DNA of 64,000 nucleotides, from contig JADFMN010000002.1 of the NCBI GenBank assembly GCA_022563855.1, forward strand, positions 186,001 through 250,000, given 5' to 3'. This stretch comes from Armatimonadota bacterium. Its GTDB lineage: Bacteria; Armatimonadota; Fimbriimonadia; Fimbriimonadales; Fimbriimonadaceae. Shown piece by piece: positions 1-9,031 of the stretch. Positions within the stretch are counted from its first letter, which is position 1; the number at the start of each line of letters is the position of its first letter. The notes below the pieces were generated by a model that had not been told where the DNA came from, did no database searches, and saw only the letters and a list, made by a program, of their open reading frames with translations. The translations under genes were made by a program, and so were the position numbers.

Positions 1-715
1 AGCCGGAGAACACCCGTGCGCTCCCGGAGTGAGTGCCGTTGTTGTCGTCACGCGGCGTCCCTACGATGAAGTCCGGGACACCGTCGCCGTCCACGTCGCC
101 AGCGCCGCTCACGACCTCGCCGAAGAAGTCGCCGGCCGAGTCGCCGTTGAACGTATAGAGGATCGAGCCGTCGAAGCCGGAGAACACCCGCGCGCTCCCG
201 GAGTTGGTGCCGTTGTTGTCGTCACCGTGCGCTCCTACGATGAGGTCCGCGAAGCCGTCGCCGTTGACGTCGCCCGCTCCGCTCACGGACTCGCCAAGAC
301 TGTCGACCGCCCCGTCGCCGTTGAACGTGTACAGGATCGAGCCGTCGAAGCCGGAGAACACCCGTGCGCTCCCGGACCTGTCACCATTGTTGTCGTCAAG
401 TTGCGCCCCCACGATGAGGTCCGCGAAGCCGTCGCCGTTCACGTCGCCTGCGCCGCTCACCGACCAGCCGAAGGCGTCGAATGCAGAGTCGCCGATGAAC
501 GTGTACAGGACCGACCCGTCGAAGCCGGAAAACACCCTCGCGCTCCCGGAGTCGGTGCCGTTGACCGTGTCGTCAGCAAACGCCCCCACGATGAAGTCCG
601 GGATGCCGTCGCCGTTCACGTCGCCCGCTCCGCTCACGGAACGGCCGAAGAAGTCACCGGCCGAGTCGCCGTTGAACGTGTACAGCGTCGTCTGGGCGTG
701 CGCCCCTGCCGCGAA
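1..715 (-). repeat. In-gene tandem repeats of about 171-177 bp
   Basis: The FG-GAP gene is built of tandem units of about 171-177 bp. Recognisable unit boundaries recur near positions 143, 313, 491 and 668, where CGCCGTTGAACGT and close variants return. They encode the beta-propeller blades and remain very similar at DNA level, so unit number may vary by recombination. Confidence 0.75.
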
Positions 716-772
716 TAGTGTCGCGACCGCCAAAACCGATCCCATTGCCAGTGTGTTCCTATTTCGTCTCAT
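1..772 (-). CDS. FG-GAP repeat secreted protein (3-prime part outside window)
   Basis: The reading frame starts at ATG 772 behind a GGAGAGG ribosome site and runs off the left edge. It begins with a signal peptide (hydrophobic core LAVATLFAAG, then AHAQ). The rest consists of about 57-59-residue repeats with the core GAGDVNGDG..D.IVGA and GSARVFSGFDGS, which is the FG-GAP / integrin alpha beta-propeller type with Ca-binding DxNxDG loops. At least four units are visible. It is probably a secreted or surface beta-propeller. A long open frame on the other strand is its antisense shadow. Partner and ligand cannot be read from the sequence. Confidence 0.85.
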   Translation of the reverse strand, partial: MRRNRNTLAMGSVLAVATLFAAGAHAQTTLYTFNGDSAGDFFGRSVSGAGDVNGDGIPDFIVGAFADDTVNGTDSGSARVFSGFDGSVLYTFIGDSAFDAFGWSVSGAGDVNGDGFADLIVGAQLDDNNGDRSGSARVFSGFDGSILYTFNGDGAVDSLGESVSGAGDVNGDGFADLIVGAHGDDNNGTNSGSARVFSGFDGSILYTFNGDSAGDFFGEVVSGAGDVDGDGVPDFIVGTPRDDNNGTHSGSARVFSG

Positions 773-867
773 TGTCCTCTCCAATCTGTTGCGCAGAGCC
801 GCCATCGAACAGCCCTCATCGTTGCCAGTCGTGACCGGTTGCGTCTCCGCTCCGCCTCTAGCGGGCC

Positions 868-1854
868 CTAGAACCGCCGCCAGTCAGGCCGACCCGCGCT
901 CTTTGAGATTTTGGTTATGTCTCCGGTCGCCAGGTCCACCGACACCAGGTTGCCGTGCTTATCGTTATAGGCCAGCCGGGTATCGTCGGGCGACCAGGTG
1001 GGAGCGCGACCTTCGGCGACCCGCACGAGCTCCCCAGTGGTGATATCCAGCGTAAACACGACCCTCGGCTCACTCCCGTCCCTCCGTGTCACATTGAACG
1101 CAAGCTTGTCCTGGGTGCGTGCCCAATCGAGAAAATCGATATCGTACTCCGCGCCCAGCGCAAAGCCGGTCGTGACGACCGTTCCCCAGGCTAAGTCCAG
1201 AATCCTTATCGACTTCGCGCGCTCTGCGTCAAGCTCCACAAACGCGAGCCGCGTGCCGTCCGGGCTCCAGGCCGGCCAGAACACCACGTGTCCCTCGGGT
1301 GCTGAATACAGCTCACCAGGGGTGCCGCCACCAGCAGGAATGGCGAAGAGCGAGGAGGGAGGATTCGCAGTGAACCCCTCGGCAAACGCGATCTCGTTGC
1401 CTAGCGGCGACCAAGCGTGAGTCACCGCGTCGTCGAACAGCTTGGTGAGGTTGCTGCCCTGCGGCACGCCGTCAACGACGGTGACGTCAATCCGCCACAG
1501 CTCAAAGTGCTGGCTGCCAATCGAGCGGGTAAATGCGATGCTGTCTGCCCCTGGCGACCAGGATGGAAGGCCCGGGAACACCCTGAACTTGACTTCCGTG
1601 AACACCGCGGTCTTGTTCGAGCCGTCGTCGTTCATGACCATCAGCTTACTGACGGTGCCTGTCTGCTTGACCGCGATCGCTGGGTCCGCGGGCGGACTCT
1701 CTTTTCCCCCGCCGCCACCGCCTTTGCCTTTGCCTTGACCAAACGCGGCCGCCGTGAAAAGGAGACACGCCAGCGTGACTAGTATCCAAGTCGTGCCGCC
1801 GGTCTTCGCGAGCCCTCTTTTGCAGCTCATCATCTTTGATCTCATCTCGTTCAT
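868..1854 (-). CDS. TolB-like beta-propeller (PD40) secreted protein
   Basis: This 328-residue protein has an N-terminal signal segment (about residues 22-39, ending AAAFGQ) and a Gly/Lys-rich linker (GKGKGGGGGGKE). It then has repeated blades of the type PSWSPGADSIAFTR, HAWSPLGNEIAFAE, PAWSPDGTRLAFVE and PTWSPDDTRLAY. W-SPDG-R-AF is the signature of the WD40-like PD40 repeats found in TolB and related periplasmic propellers. A Pal/TolB role is not implied, because no tol genes are nearby. Two starts are possible: ATG 1854 has GGAGG only 2 nt before it, and ATG 1845 has better spacing. Confidence 0.8.
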   Translation of the reverse strand: MNEMRSKMMSCKRGLAKTGGTTWILVTLACLLFTAAAFGQGKGKGGGGGGKESPPADPAIAVKQTGTVSKLMVMNDDGSNKTAVFTEVKFRVFPGLPSWSPGADSIAFTRSIGSQHFELWRIDVTVVDGVPQGSNLTKLFDDAVTHAWSPLGNEIAFAEGFTANPPSSLFAIPAGGGTPGELYSAPEGHVVFWPAWSPDGTRLAFVELDAERAKSIRILDLAWGTVVTTGFALGAEYDIDFLDWARTQDKLAFNVTRRDGSEPRVVFTLDITTGELVRVAEGRAPTWSPDDTRLAYNDKHGNLVSVDLATGDITKISKSAGRPDWRRF

Positions 1855-2159
1855 ATCCTCCGTCCGTGAGAGTTAGGGGTCTTACGCGCCCGGCTCGCAC
1901 GCACTCTCACGGACATGCGGGGCCGATGTTCCTCGAGAGCGCGTGTTGGACGCGCTCCTGGATATGGAAGTCGCCGATGAGCAAAGAACCCGGCGAAAAT
2001 CTCCCGCTGGCCGGCTGTCGCTCGCGGGGCTGACTCTTGGCTGGAGCCTGTCGCTCGTTCCTGACTCTTGTGCCTGATTCATGCAACACAGCGAGAGACA
2101 GCGTAGCGATAGACAGCCATCGGCGAGAGTCAGCTCCGCGAGAGACAGGCTACTGACGC
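1855..2159. repeat. Intergenic array of 11-bp inverted motifs
   Basis: This 305-bp gap has no gene. It holds the promoter side of the PD40 gene and a symmetric array. On the left, CTGTCGCTCGC and CTGACTCT-type words lie at 2015, 2030, 2048 and 2063. On the right, GCGAGAGACAG-type words lie at 2091, 2106, 2123 and 2138. The 23-bp blocks 2015-2037 and 2126-2148 are inverted copies with two mismatches. The array starts 12 bp past the stop codon of the TPR gene, so it may act as a terminator or processing site for that long transcript. Confidence 0.6.
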
Positions 2160-5100
2160 TTAGCCGCCGAGCCGTTTCAAGGCCTCGGCGGCCTCTTTGT
2201 TGCCTTGCTCGATAGAGAGTGCGCGGTGATAGGCGTCCTTTGCCGAAGAGGCGTCGCCCTTCTCTTCGTAGACCATTCCGAGCACGACGAGCGCGTCCGC
2301 CGCCAGATACGACTTGCCCCACCCCTCGGCGGCTTTTTCAAGCGGCTCAATGGCCTCGTCGAATTCACCCCGCTTGAAGTGTACGAAGCCGAGGACCTCC
2401 CAATAAAACGCATGAGCGTCCGGCTGCTGTGCACCCTTCTTGGCCCGCTCGAGGGCGTCGTCAAGATCGATCCCCTTGTAGGCGAGCAACAACGCCCAAT
2501 TCACCGACGCTTCGAGGTCTTCGGGCTTGAGTCTGCGAGCTTCCGTGAGCACGCTTTCCGCTTGATCGAGGTTGCCTGAGAGGATTAAGACGTAGCCCAG
2601 GTTTTGCCGCACGTTGGCCGAAGATGGCCCGTTCGGATCTATCTCGATGGATCTGCGAAGCGTCTTCACGGCCTCTTCCCACCTGTGGTTTTCGATCAGG
2701 CTCCAGCCGAAGGCGGCATATAAGTACGGGTTCTTCGGATCGGCCTCGAGGGCCATTACGTACTCGGCCATGGACTCCTGAAACCGGCCCATCGATCCGA
2801 GCAGCAGCGCAAGGTTCACATGTGCTGTCACGTATTTTGGATGGAGCGCGATCGCCTTACGGTACATGGCCTCCGCTTCCTCCATACGGCCCGTAAGATA
2901 CAAGACGACTCCAAGGTTCTGCTGCGCTTTCGCGTTCTCCGGATCCAGCTCGATCGCCTTCCTCATCATCGCCTCCGCCTCTTCGAAACGGCCCGCACGC
3001 TTGAAGCGGATTCCGAGGTTGGAATGCGCGCTCGCGTTCTGCGGATCCAGCTCGATCGCCTTTCGATACTCGGTCTCGGCTTCTTCAAGTCGGCCTAAAT
3101 CCATTAAAGCGATTCCGAGACCGTTGTGCGGGCCCGGGTTGCTCGGGTCGAGCTCGATCGCTTTGCGATACACGGTCTCCGCCTCTTCAAGTCGGCCTGA
3201 ATCCTTCAAGGCCTTTCCGAGGTTTTTGTGTGAGACCGAATCAGTCGGATCGAGCTCGGTCGCCTTGCGGAACGCAGCCTCCACTTCGTCGAGCCGACCT
3301 TCACTGAGCAATGTAAGGCCTAGCTCGTTATAGGCCTGCGCACTGTCAGGATCCAGCTCGATCGCGATCGTCACCGCGTCGCGAGCTTCCTCGTGCCTGC
3401 CGGACCTGCTGAGAACCTGGCTCATCCTGAGCCATACATGATTACAAGTCGGACGGCGCGCTTGGGCCGCTTCCAGCACGGCGAGCGCATCTGCGAAGCG
3501 ATCGACCAGAGCGTAGGCGTGCGAGAGCTGGAGTGCTGCATCGTGGAACCCGCGATCGAGCTCGACGGCCTTCTCCAGCTCTTCGACGGACCTTTCAAAG
3601 TTGCCGATCTTCTTAAGCGCCAGGCCCAAGTTATAGCGATAGAGCGAGACCTTCGGATCGAGTCGCACCGCAGCCTGGTACCTCCGTATCGCCATCCCCA
3701 TCTCGTCCTGCGTCTCATAGACGACGCCGAGGTTGTTGTAGACCGACGCGTGCGGCAGATCGGCCGCGAGCGCCCGGAGCATCCGCAAGGACGAGTCGGT
3801 CTCGCCGGACATTGCCGGCCAAGTGGCCTCCTTCAGGCGATCGGCAAGGCCGCTCGGCACGCTCGGCTGAGGCGGATCCCCCAGCACGGCCACCATTGAG
3901 GCTTCGAACGTTTCGCCTTTGCGATCGACCGTCAAGCCGATCCGCCTTCCCGGCCCTCGGTAGATCGCGAGACGCACCGTCTCAGCAGAGTGTATCGGCG
4001 CTCCGTCCATCGCGACGATATCGTCTCCCACCCTCAAGCCCGCCTCTCGTGCCGCCGAATCGTGGTAGACCGCAACGATGCGAACTTCCCCTCCGGGCAA
4101 GGTCGCCACAGTCATCCCCACGCGCCCGCACGGGAACACGTAGCGGCGTGAGGCTTTGTGCTGTCCCAGTTGCTCGGTGCGATAAACCACTTGCCTTCGG
4201 TTGCTGCCAATGTCAATCGTATATCGCTTTAACGTCGGTAGCCTCTTCGGCTCCGACGGTGCGGATTTCGCAGTCGCCACGGACTCCGTCATCTCGGTCG
4301 CTTCCACCCGCCCGAAATCGTTGAAGAACGCGACCCGGCCGGAGCGGACGGTGAGAACCGCCTCCAGCCCCTCGTTCGGCACGAACTCATTGCCCTCTCC
4401 AGCGTCCGGATTTGCAACCTTGCGAAGCTCAAGTCCGAACTCAGTGCCGAACGCCACGGCGGTAGCGACCGGCGTCTCGATCTCGAACGTCTCGCCAGCC
4501 TCTAGCTGGGCGACTTTCGCCCACACCGTTCCAGTGTCCTGCCGGAACCTTCGTGCCGCCGGAACTCCAGACCCGTCGGGCAGGTCGGTGACAGTGATCC
4601 GCGTGTTGTAAGCGATCGCCAGCGAGGAGCCGTCCTCGAACAGAATCTCGAGCATGTCGGCGTCGCCGGTCTCGAGCGTCATGCCCTCGTAAACGGCCAT
4701 GTTCGGCAAAGCTGTCTCGTCGCCGGGAGCGCCAGGCCCAGCGAGGATCGGCCGACCCACGACGGCGACGATCTCACCCACCTTCAGCGGCTTGACCGCG
4801 AGCAGGCCCGGCTCGTCGGGCGCGGTCCGATCTTCTTCATCCGGAACGAGCTCGGACGGTACTTCGGGACCAGTCTCGCCCGGCACTACCACTTCAGGAG
4901 CTGGCTTCTCTGTATCGACGATGATCTTGTCGGGCTGTCCGGCGAACCACGACTGTCCGAAGACGAGTAGCACGATCGCGACGACTACGGCGAGCGCCGC
5001 TCCAAACGCTGCGGCCTTGTTCCGCCTCAAGAAGCCGATCGCATTGTCCCATCCGAATCCTGGGCTGCCCCAAACCGTTCCACCTGGCCCAGCGCCTTCG

Positions 5101-5318
5101 AGCGCGACTGCCTTCTGAAGGATTGCGATCGTCGCGAGCTTGTGCTCTTCGACAAGCTCAGGCACCTCGCCGTAATACCGCAGGCGCACGATCTCGGGAA
5201 GAGCATCGTCGAACATGGCGGCTGTGTCACCCCGGAACATCCCGGCCATGCTGTCCACCGGTCCACGGAGGAGCTGCAGCAACAACTCTCTTAAATGCTG
5301 AATTCGTTCGTTAGCCAT
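2160..5318 (-). CDS. FecR-PDZ-TPR membrane protein, likely partner of the adjacent ECF sigma factor
   Basis: The protein has 1052 residues. Residues 1-100 are cytoplasmic and there is one membrane helix at about 102-120. A Pro/Glu-rich linker follows, then a FecR-like domain at about 183-350 (DNMLEILFEDGS-type and TPVATAVAFGTEFGL segments). A PDZ domain lies at about 400-478 (EAGLRVGDDIVAMDG). About 15 TPR units fill residues 510-1050 (repeated A..NLG..L...GR.EEAE..YRKAIELDP). Its ATG overlaps the sigma-factor stop by 8 nt, so the two are translationally coupled. In other systems FecR-like proteins transmit envelope signals to an ECF sigma factor. I infer that the N-terminal 100 residues bind the sigma factor and that the FecR, PDZ and TPR parts sense outside. 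Confidence 0.8.
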   Translation of the reverse strand: MANERIQHLRELLLQLLRGPVDSMAGMFRGDTAAMFDDALPEIVRLRYYGEVPELVEEHKLATIAILQKAVALEGAGPGGTVWGSPGFGWDNAIGFLRRNKAAAFGAALAVVVAIVLLVFGQSWFAGQPDKIIVDTEKPAPEVVVPGETGPEVPSELVPDEEDRTAPDEPGLLAVKPLKVGEIVAVVGRPILAGPGAPGDETALPNMAVYEGMTLETGDADMLEILFEDGSSLAIAYNTRITVTDLPDGSGVPAARRFRQDTGTVWAKVAQLEAGETFEIETPVATAVAFGTEFGLELRKVANPDAGEGNEFVPNEGLEAVLTVRSGRVAFFNDFGRVEATEMTESVATAKSAPSEPKRLPTLKRYTIDIGSNRRQVVYRTEQLGQHKASRRYVFPCGRVGMTVATLPGGEVRIVAVYHDSAAREAGLRVGDDIVAMDGAPIHSAETVRLAIYRGPGRRIGLTVDRKGETFEASMVAVLGDPPQPSVPSGLADRLKEATWPAMSGETDSSLRMLRALAADLPHASVYNNLGVVYETQDEMGMAIRRYQAAVRLDPKVSLYRYNLGLALKKIGNFERSVEELEKAVELDRGFHDAALQLSHAYALVDRFADALAVLEAAQARRPTCNHVWLRMSQVLSRSGRHEEARDAVTIAIELDPDSAQAYNELGLTLLSEGRLDEVEAAFRKATELDPTDSVSHKNLGKALKDSGRLEEAETVYRKAIELDPSNPGPHNGLGIALMDLGRLEEAETEYRKAIELDPQNASAHSNLGIRFKRAGRFEEAEAMMRKAIELDPENAKAQQNLGVVLYLTGRMEEAEAMYRKAIALHPKYVTAHVNLALLLGSMGRFQESMAEYVMALEADPKNPYLYAAFGWSLIENHRWEEAVKTLRRSIEIDPNGPSSANVRQNLGYVLILSGNLDQAESVLTEARRLKPEDLEASVNWALLLAYKGIDLDDALERAKKGAQQPDAHAFYWEVLGFVHFKRGEFDEAIEPLEKAAEGWGKSYLAADALVVLGMVYEEKGDASSAKDAYHRALSIEQGNKEAAEALKRLGG

Positions 5319-5934
5319 GTCTGCCCTCCCGGTTCATTTGTAGAAGTACGTGTGCGTCTCGGGCCTTTCTCTTGGCCCTCGTCAGAATGCTCTCGACGGC
5401 CATCTCCGACCGATCGAGGATGTGCGCGATCTCTCTGATGCTCAGTTCGTCTCCGTACTTGAGAAGAAGTGCTTCGCGCTCCTTGTCGTTGAGCTTGCAA
5501 AGCATGTGGTCGACGAGGAGTTCGGTGTCGATTCGGTCTAGCACGTCCTCTGGCGACAGCAGCCCGTCCCTGTACTCTTGAATCGTCTGTGCGGCCTCTT
5601 CGTTGAGTGAGCTGGTTTTGGATTCTGGGATCCGCTTCTTCCGCGATCGTGAACGAATGCGGTCCGTGACGCGGAGCTTTGCGATGCCGTAGAGCCAGGT
5701 CTGCGCAGAGCAGGACCCATCGTACGAGGGCGCGAGCTTGATCGCGGAGAGGAACACTTCCTGGGTCACTTCCTGGGCGTCTTCATACTGTCTGTCGAGT
5801 CGAGGGTAAACGAACCTAAAGACAGCCTCGGCGTGGGAGCGGTAGAACAGCTCGACTGCGGCCTCGTCACGTTCGGCTATGCGAGAGATGACCCTCGCAT
5901 CGTCGATCGTAGCCGTCGCTGTCCCGCTCGTCAT
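5311..5934 (-). CDS. ECF-family RNA polymerase sigma factor
   Basis: This is a sigma-70 family protein of the two-domain ECF type. Region 2 is visible as AVELFYRSHAEAVFRFVYPR, then EDAQEVTQEVFL and TWLYGIAKLRVTDRIRSR. Region 4 reads LNDKEREALLLKYGDELSIREIAHILDRS..AVESILTRAKRKAR. The longest frame opens at GTG 5985, but that codon has no ribosome site and lies inside an inverted repeat. ATG 5934 has GAGGGAA upstream and gives the usual ECF length, so I chose it. It is co-transcribed with the FecR-PDZ-TPR gene (8-nt overlap). Confidence 0.88.
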   Translation of the reverse strand: MTSGTATATIDDARVISRIAERDEAAVELFYRSHAEAVFRFVYPRLDRQYEDAQEVTQEVFLSAIKLAPSYDGSCSAQTWLYGIAKLRVTDRIRSRSRKKRIPESKTSSLNEEAAQTIQEYRDGLLSPEDVLDRIDTELLVDHMLCKLNDKEREALLLKYGDELSIREIAHILDRSEMAVESILTRAKRKARDAHVLLQMNREGRHG

Positions 5935-5980
5935 CAGCCGTTCGTTCCCTCTGGCAATGCCCAAGAACCATCCGATCAGG

Positions 5981-6081
5981 CTCACGCCTGAACGGATCTG
6001 TCACAGCTCTCGAACGTTGAAGTCGCCGGTTCATGTGCATCCCGGCGAAAACCGTCGCTGAGATTACCGTTCAGGCGTGAG
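5981..6081. promoter_or_regulatory. 15-bp perfect inverted repeat upstream of sigma factor
   Basis: CTCACGCCTGAACGG at 5981-5995 returns as its exact reverse complement at 6067-6081, 71 bp apart. It sits just upstream of ATG 5934, where the autoregulatory promoter of an ECF operon would be expected. It could be an operator pair or form a long-loop hairpin in the leader. Function is inferred from position only. Confidence 0.5.
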
Positions 6082-6173
6082 TTACCAGCCTCTTTAGTGA
6101 GAGAGCACCGTGCTGCCTGCTCAGGGCACAGGTTGCACAAATGGTTGAGCTGAAGGAAGGGGGGGATTCGATA

Positions 6174-6261
<88 letters not shown>

Positions 6262-6408
6262 GAACCTGGAGAATACCAGCGCAAGCCGTGGTCGGGTACC
6301 AGAGCCGACTACGAAAGGTGGCAAAAAGTATGTCAAGAGTTTTGGCTCCAAAACAGGCAGGCCCACGCCCTCGTTCCGGGGATTTAGCCGCAGGCTTTGG
6401 CGCGAGCA

Positions 6409-6469
6409 CGCAACCTAAAGGATGCGGCTACATTGCGCGAGCCAGACGCAACCTAAAGGATGCGGCTAC
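6409..6469 (-). repeat. Two tandem GTAG-headed REP-like hairpins
   Basis: Two copies lie at 6409-6431 and 6447-6469, inside 33-bp direct repeats (6408-6440 and 6446-6478). On the minus strand each starts with GTAG and continues as an imperfect palindrome (CCGCATCC-TTT-AGGTTGCG). GTAG followed by an imperfect stem-loop is the classic layout of REP sequences recognised by RAYT-type Y1 transposases. Related copies lie at 11211-11283 and 51135-51227. No RAYT gene is in the window. Confidence 0.7.
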
Positions 6470-6505
6470 ATTGCGCGATAGCACGCAGACGAAGACGAGG
6501 CGATT

Positions 6506-8161
6506 TTACGGGTTGATCTTCCAGACGACCTGATCGAAGCTGAACTGCCACGGGAAGTGTGACGCGGGGCCAACCTGCATCACCTCCATCTTGGCCTTCA
6601 TGAACTTCGTTCCAGACTGGATGAACCGATCCGCGTCTGGCAGCACTGTTTCGATCGTGACCAACGAGGTTGTCACCGTTCCAGTCCCGACTAGGACGTA
6701 GCTCGCTGCGTCCCAATCGAATGCAAAGAGCTTATAAGCCAGCCCGACGGTGTCGCCAAGCCCCGTCACAGAAAACGCCAGTTTGGATGCGTGGTCCCAG
6801 GGCGCAGCCCCCGTAAACTCAACGTTAATCGGCGACTCGGACGGATTAACGGTGGGCCCCGCCGCAATCATGAGAAAGTCGCCGTCAATCTCGTCTAGCG
6901 AGGCTAGATTCCCTGATTTCAAGACACCGCGAACAACGTTAAAACTCGACACAGGCGCGTTGCGAAGGGTTGCCGCGCTCGCGTCGAGCACGAACAGCCC
7001 GCGATTCATATCGCTGACGATAATCGTGCCGCTCGGGAAGAACGGAAAGTTGCTCCAGCTGCCGCTGAACGAGGGATTGTTGTTTTCAGGATACGTATCG
7101 AACCAGCCGGTCTCGACGGGATTCACTGGATCGTCGTTCGCGTCGAATATCCGTAGGCCGCTCGTGTAATTCGACTCAAAAATGAACCCGCCCTTCAGGT
7201 ACAGGTTATGGTCGATCGAGGGCTGGCCGCTCGTAAACGTGTTGACCAAGACCGGGCTGTTGATATCGCTGACGTCGAAGACGAGGGTTCGCGGTATATT
7301 GTCTAATTCGTCGTCGACGTAAAGCAGATTGCGATCTGCGCTGAGCCAGCACTGATGCGTGTACGCGACGTTCGAGTACGTAGTCCTTGACACCCTGAAC
7401 GGTGCGTTCTTGTTCGTTACGTCCCAGATAATCACGCCTCTGCCTTCGCTTGCGCCGTATAGAATCTGGCGACCGGCGTACGGTCCGGAGAAAAACGTTA
7501 CGATCTGCGAGTCGTGCATGCGATCCGAGCCGGTCAGCGATGCGGCGCCGACTTGCACCGGGTTGGATGGGTTCGTGAGGTCGAAGCACTCGGTTGTCCC
7601 GGAACCGTGGCTCGATATACAGGTGTACAGAAAACCGCTGTCGGTATCGAGCGCTATGTTGTGCGTGTGCTCACCTGGGACGATCGTCCTCACGAGCCTC
7701 ACTACGCCGCTGTCGATCTGCGAAAGGTCGACGACTTGAATGCCTGATGCCGTCCCTTCTGTCACGATGTAACAGTGATCTCGATACACTTTGATGTCGC
7801 ACCAGGAGCTGCTTCCGTGACCGATGCTGGCGAACCAGTTGGGCGCAACGGGGTTCGTCACCTCGACGAACGCCACCTTGTTGTTCAGTCCCATCAGCGC
7901 ATATTCGCGTCCGGAAGGGGAAACATACCCCCAGCAGTCATTGCCAGAATTTGCAGCAAACGCGGCCAAGCTGATTTGCGCGAACAGCGCAACGTTGAAG
8001 GAGTCGAACATGAAGCCGGAAATGGATTCACCCTGATTCCCGCTCTTGTCTGACGAACGTCTTTGATCGCCGGCGGTCGGATCGAAGTCTGTTGCCGTCG
8101 TCGACTCAAACCAGAAGATCGCAAACGCCAGGCACAAAGGCACAATAATAAATCTGTTCAT
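6506..8161 (-). CDS. Choice-of-anchor B family (LVIVD-repeat) secreted protein
   Basis: This 551-residue protein has an N-terminal signal peptide (IVPLCLAFAIFWF). A long LVIVD-type propeller follows, with CWGYVSPSGREYALMGLNNK, HTHNIALD, DSGFLYTC and VFDVSDINSPVLVNT. This is the pattern of the choice-of-anchor B family found in secreted proteins of planctomycete-like bacteria and marine Bacteroidetes. The C-terminal 130 residues form a beta-rich domain ending FSFDQVVWKINP, without an obvious sorting signal. It was probably exported. The binding target is unknown. Confidence 0.85.
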   Translation of the reverse strand: MNRFIIVPLCLAFAIFWFESTTATDFDPTAGDQRRSSDKSGNQGESISGFMFDSFNVALFAQISLAAFAANSGNDCWGYVSPSGREYALMGLNNKVAFVEVTNPVAPNWFASIGHGSSSWCDIKVYRDHCYIVTEGTASGIQVVDLSQIDSGVVRLVRTIVPGEHTHNIALDTDSGFLYTCISSHGSGTTECFDLTNPSNPVQVGAASLTGSDRMHDSQIVTFFSGPYAGRQILYGASEGRGVIIWDVTNKNAPFRVSRTTYSNVAYTHQCWLSADRNLLYVDDELDNIPRTLVFDVSDINSPVLVNTFTSGQPSIDHNLYLKGGFIFESNYTSGLRIFDANDDPVNPVETGWFDTYPENNNPSFSGSWSNFPFFPSGTIIVSDMNRGLFVLDASAATLRNAPVSSFNVVRGVLKSGNLASLDEIDGDFLMIAAGPTVNPSESPINVEFTGAAPWDHASKLAFSVTGLGDTVGLAYKLFAFDWDAASYVLVGTGTVTTSLVTIETVLPDADRFIQSGTKFMKAKMEVMQVGPASHFPWQFSFDQVVWKINP

Positions 8162-8254
8162 TTCAAGACTCTCCGAGAAAGATCAAAGCGAAAAGCAAAC
8201 CGGCAAAAAGCAATTATATCATGCCCGCCTTTCACCGGTGCAATAATCGCATCA

Positions 8255-9031
8255 ATGGAATTCGGCATTGCTGGCAAAATTGCTATGGTCGCGGCTTCGA
8301 GCAAGGGGATCGGGCTTGCGGTCGCAAAGGAACTGGCCGCCGAGGGTTGCCGCGTTTCGCTGTGCGCTAGGGGGCGAGACAGGCTCGATTCGGCTCTGAA
8401 TGGGGTTCCAGGCAGCATCGGGACAGTGTGCGACGTATCGAGCGCCGACGACTTGGAACGGTGGCACGAGGAGACGGTCGCGCAACTCGGGCCGGTAGAA
8501 ATACTAGTTTCCAACAGTGGTGGCCCGCCGGCGGGAGAGTGGACGTCGCTGACGGACGATCAGTGGAGGGAAGGCATCGACTCGACCTTGATGAGCGTCG
8601 TTCGCATGACCCGCCTAGTGACTCCAGCGATGATGGCTGGCGGGTGGGGGCGCATCGTCCACATCTCTAGCATCGTTGCCAAGGAGCCGCTGGCGATCCT
8701 GCCGATCTCCTCGACTTTGCGAGCTGGGCTGTCGGCGCTGACGCGACTGCAGGCCGCAGAGCTTGGACAGCACGGAATCACCGCGAACTGTGTGCTCCCT
8801 GGTCACACGCTGACGGATCGGCAGCGACATCTGGCGCAAATCCGGGCGGAGCAGAGCGGTTCGACCGAGGAGGAGATGCTGCGCCAGCAAGCGGAGGCGA
8901 TTCCGGTCAAGCGCCTGGCGGATCCGTCGGAGATCGGCGCTGCCGTGGCGTTCTTGTGCTCGGAGCGAGCTGCCTACATTTCGGGCGTCAATCTGCTGGT
9001 TGACGGCGGACTGGTGCGAGGTCCCGGCTAG
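8255..9031 (+). CDS. SDR-family oxidoreductase with altered active site
   Basis: This 258-residue Rossmann protein has the nucleotide motif AASSKGIGLAVAKELA, then SNSGGPPAG and a C-terminal YISGVNLLVDGG. It resembles FabG-like short-chain dehydrogenases. The usual YxxxK catalytic pair is replaced: after HISS the aligned position reads SSTLR, so Tyr becomes Ser and Lys becomes Arg. An SDR subgroup with this change exists, so it may bind NAD(P) without classical reductase activity. The start is ATG 8255; the upstream extension to 8063 overlaps the divergent gene and looks non-coding. Its stop overlaps the convergent kinase by 4 nt. Confidence 0.85.
   Translation: MEFGIAGKIAMVAASSKGIGLAVAKELAAEGCRVSLCARGRDRLDSALNGVPGSIGTVCDVSSADDLERWHEETVAQLGPVEILVSNSGGPPAGEWTSLTDDQWREGIDSTLMSVVRMTRLVTPAMMAGGWGRIVHISSIVAKEPLAILPISSTLRAGLSALTRLQAAELGQHGITANCVLPGHTLTDRQRHLAQIRAEQSGSTEEEMLRQQAEAIPVKRLADPSEIGAAVAFLCSERAAYISGVNLLVDGGLVRGPG

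Noticed and set aside
29-1043. Plus-strand open frames with VAVERVQDRAVEAG-type repeats
   Set aside because: They are antisense to the FG-GAP gene, whose minus-strand frame has a signal peptide, ribosome site and a recognised repeat.
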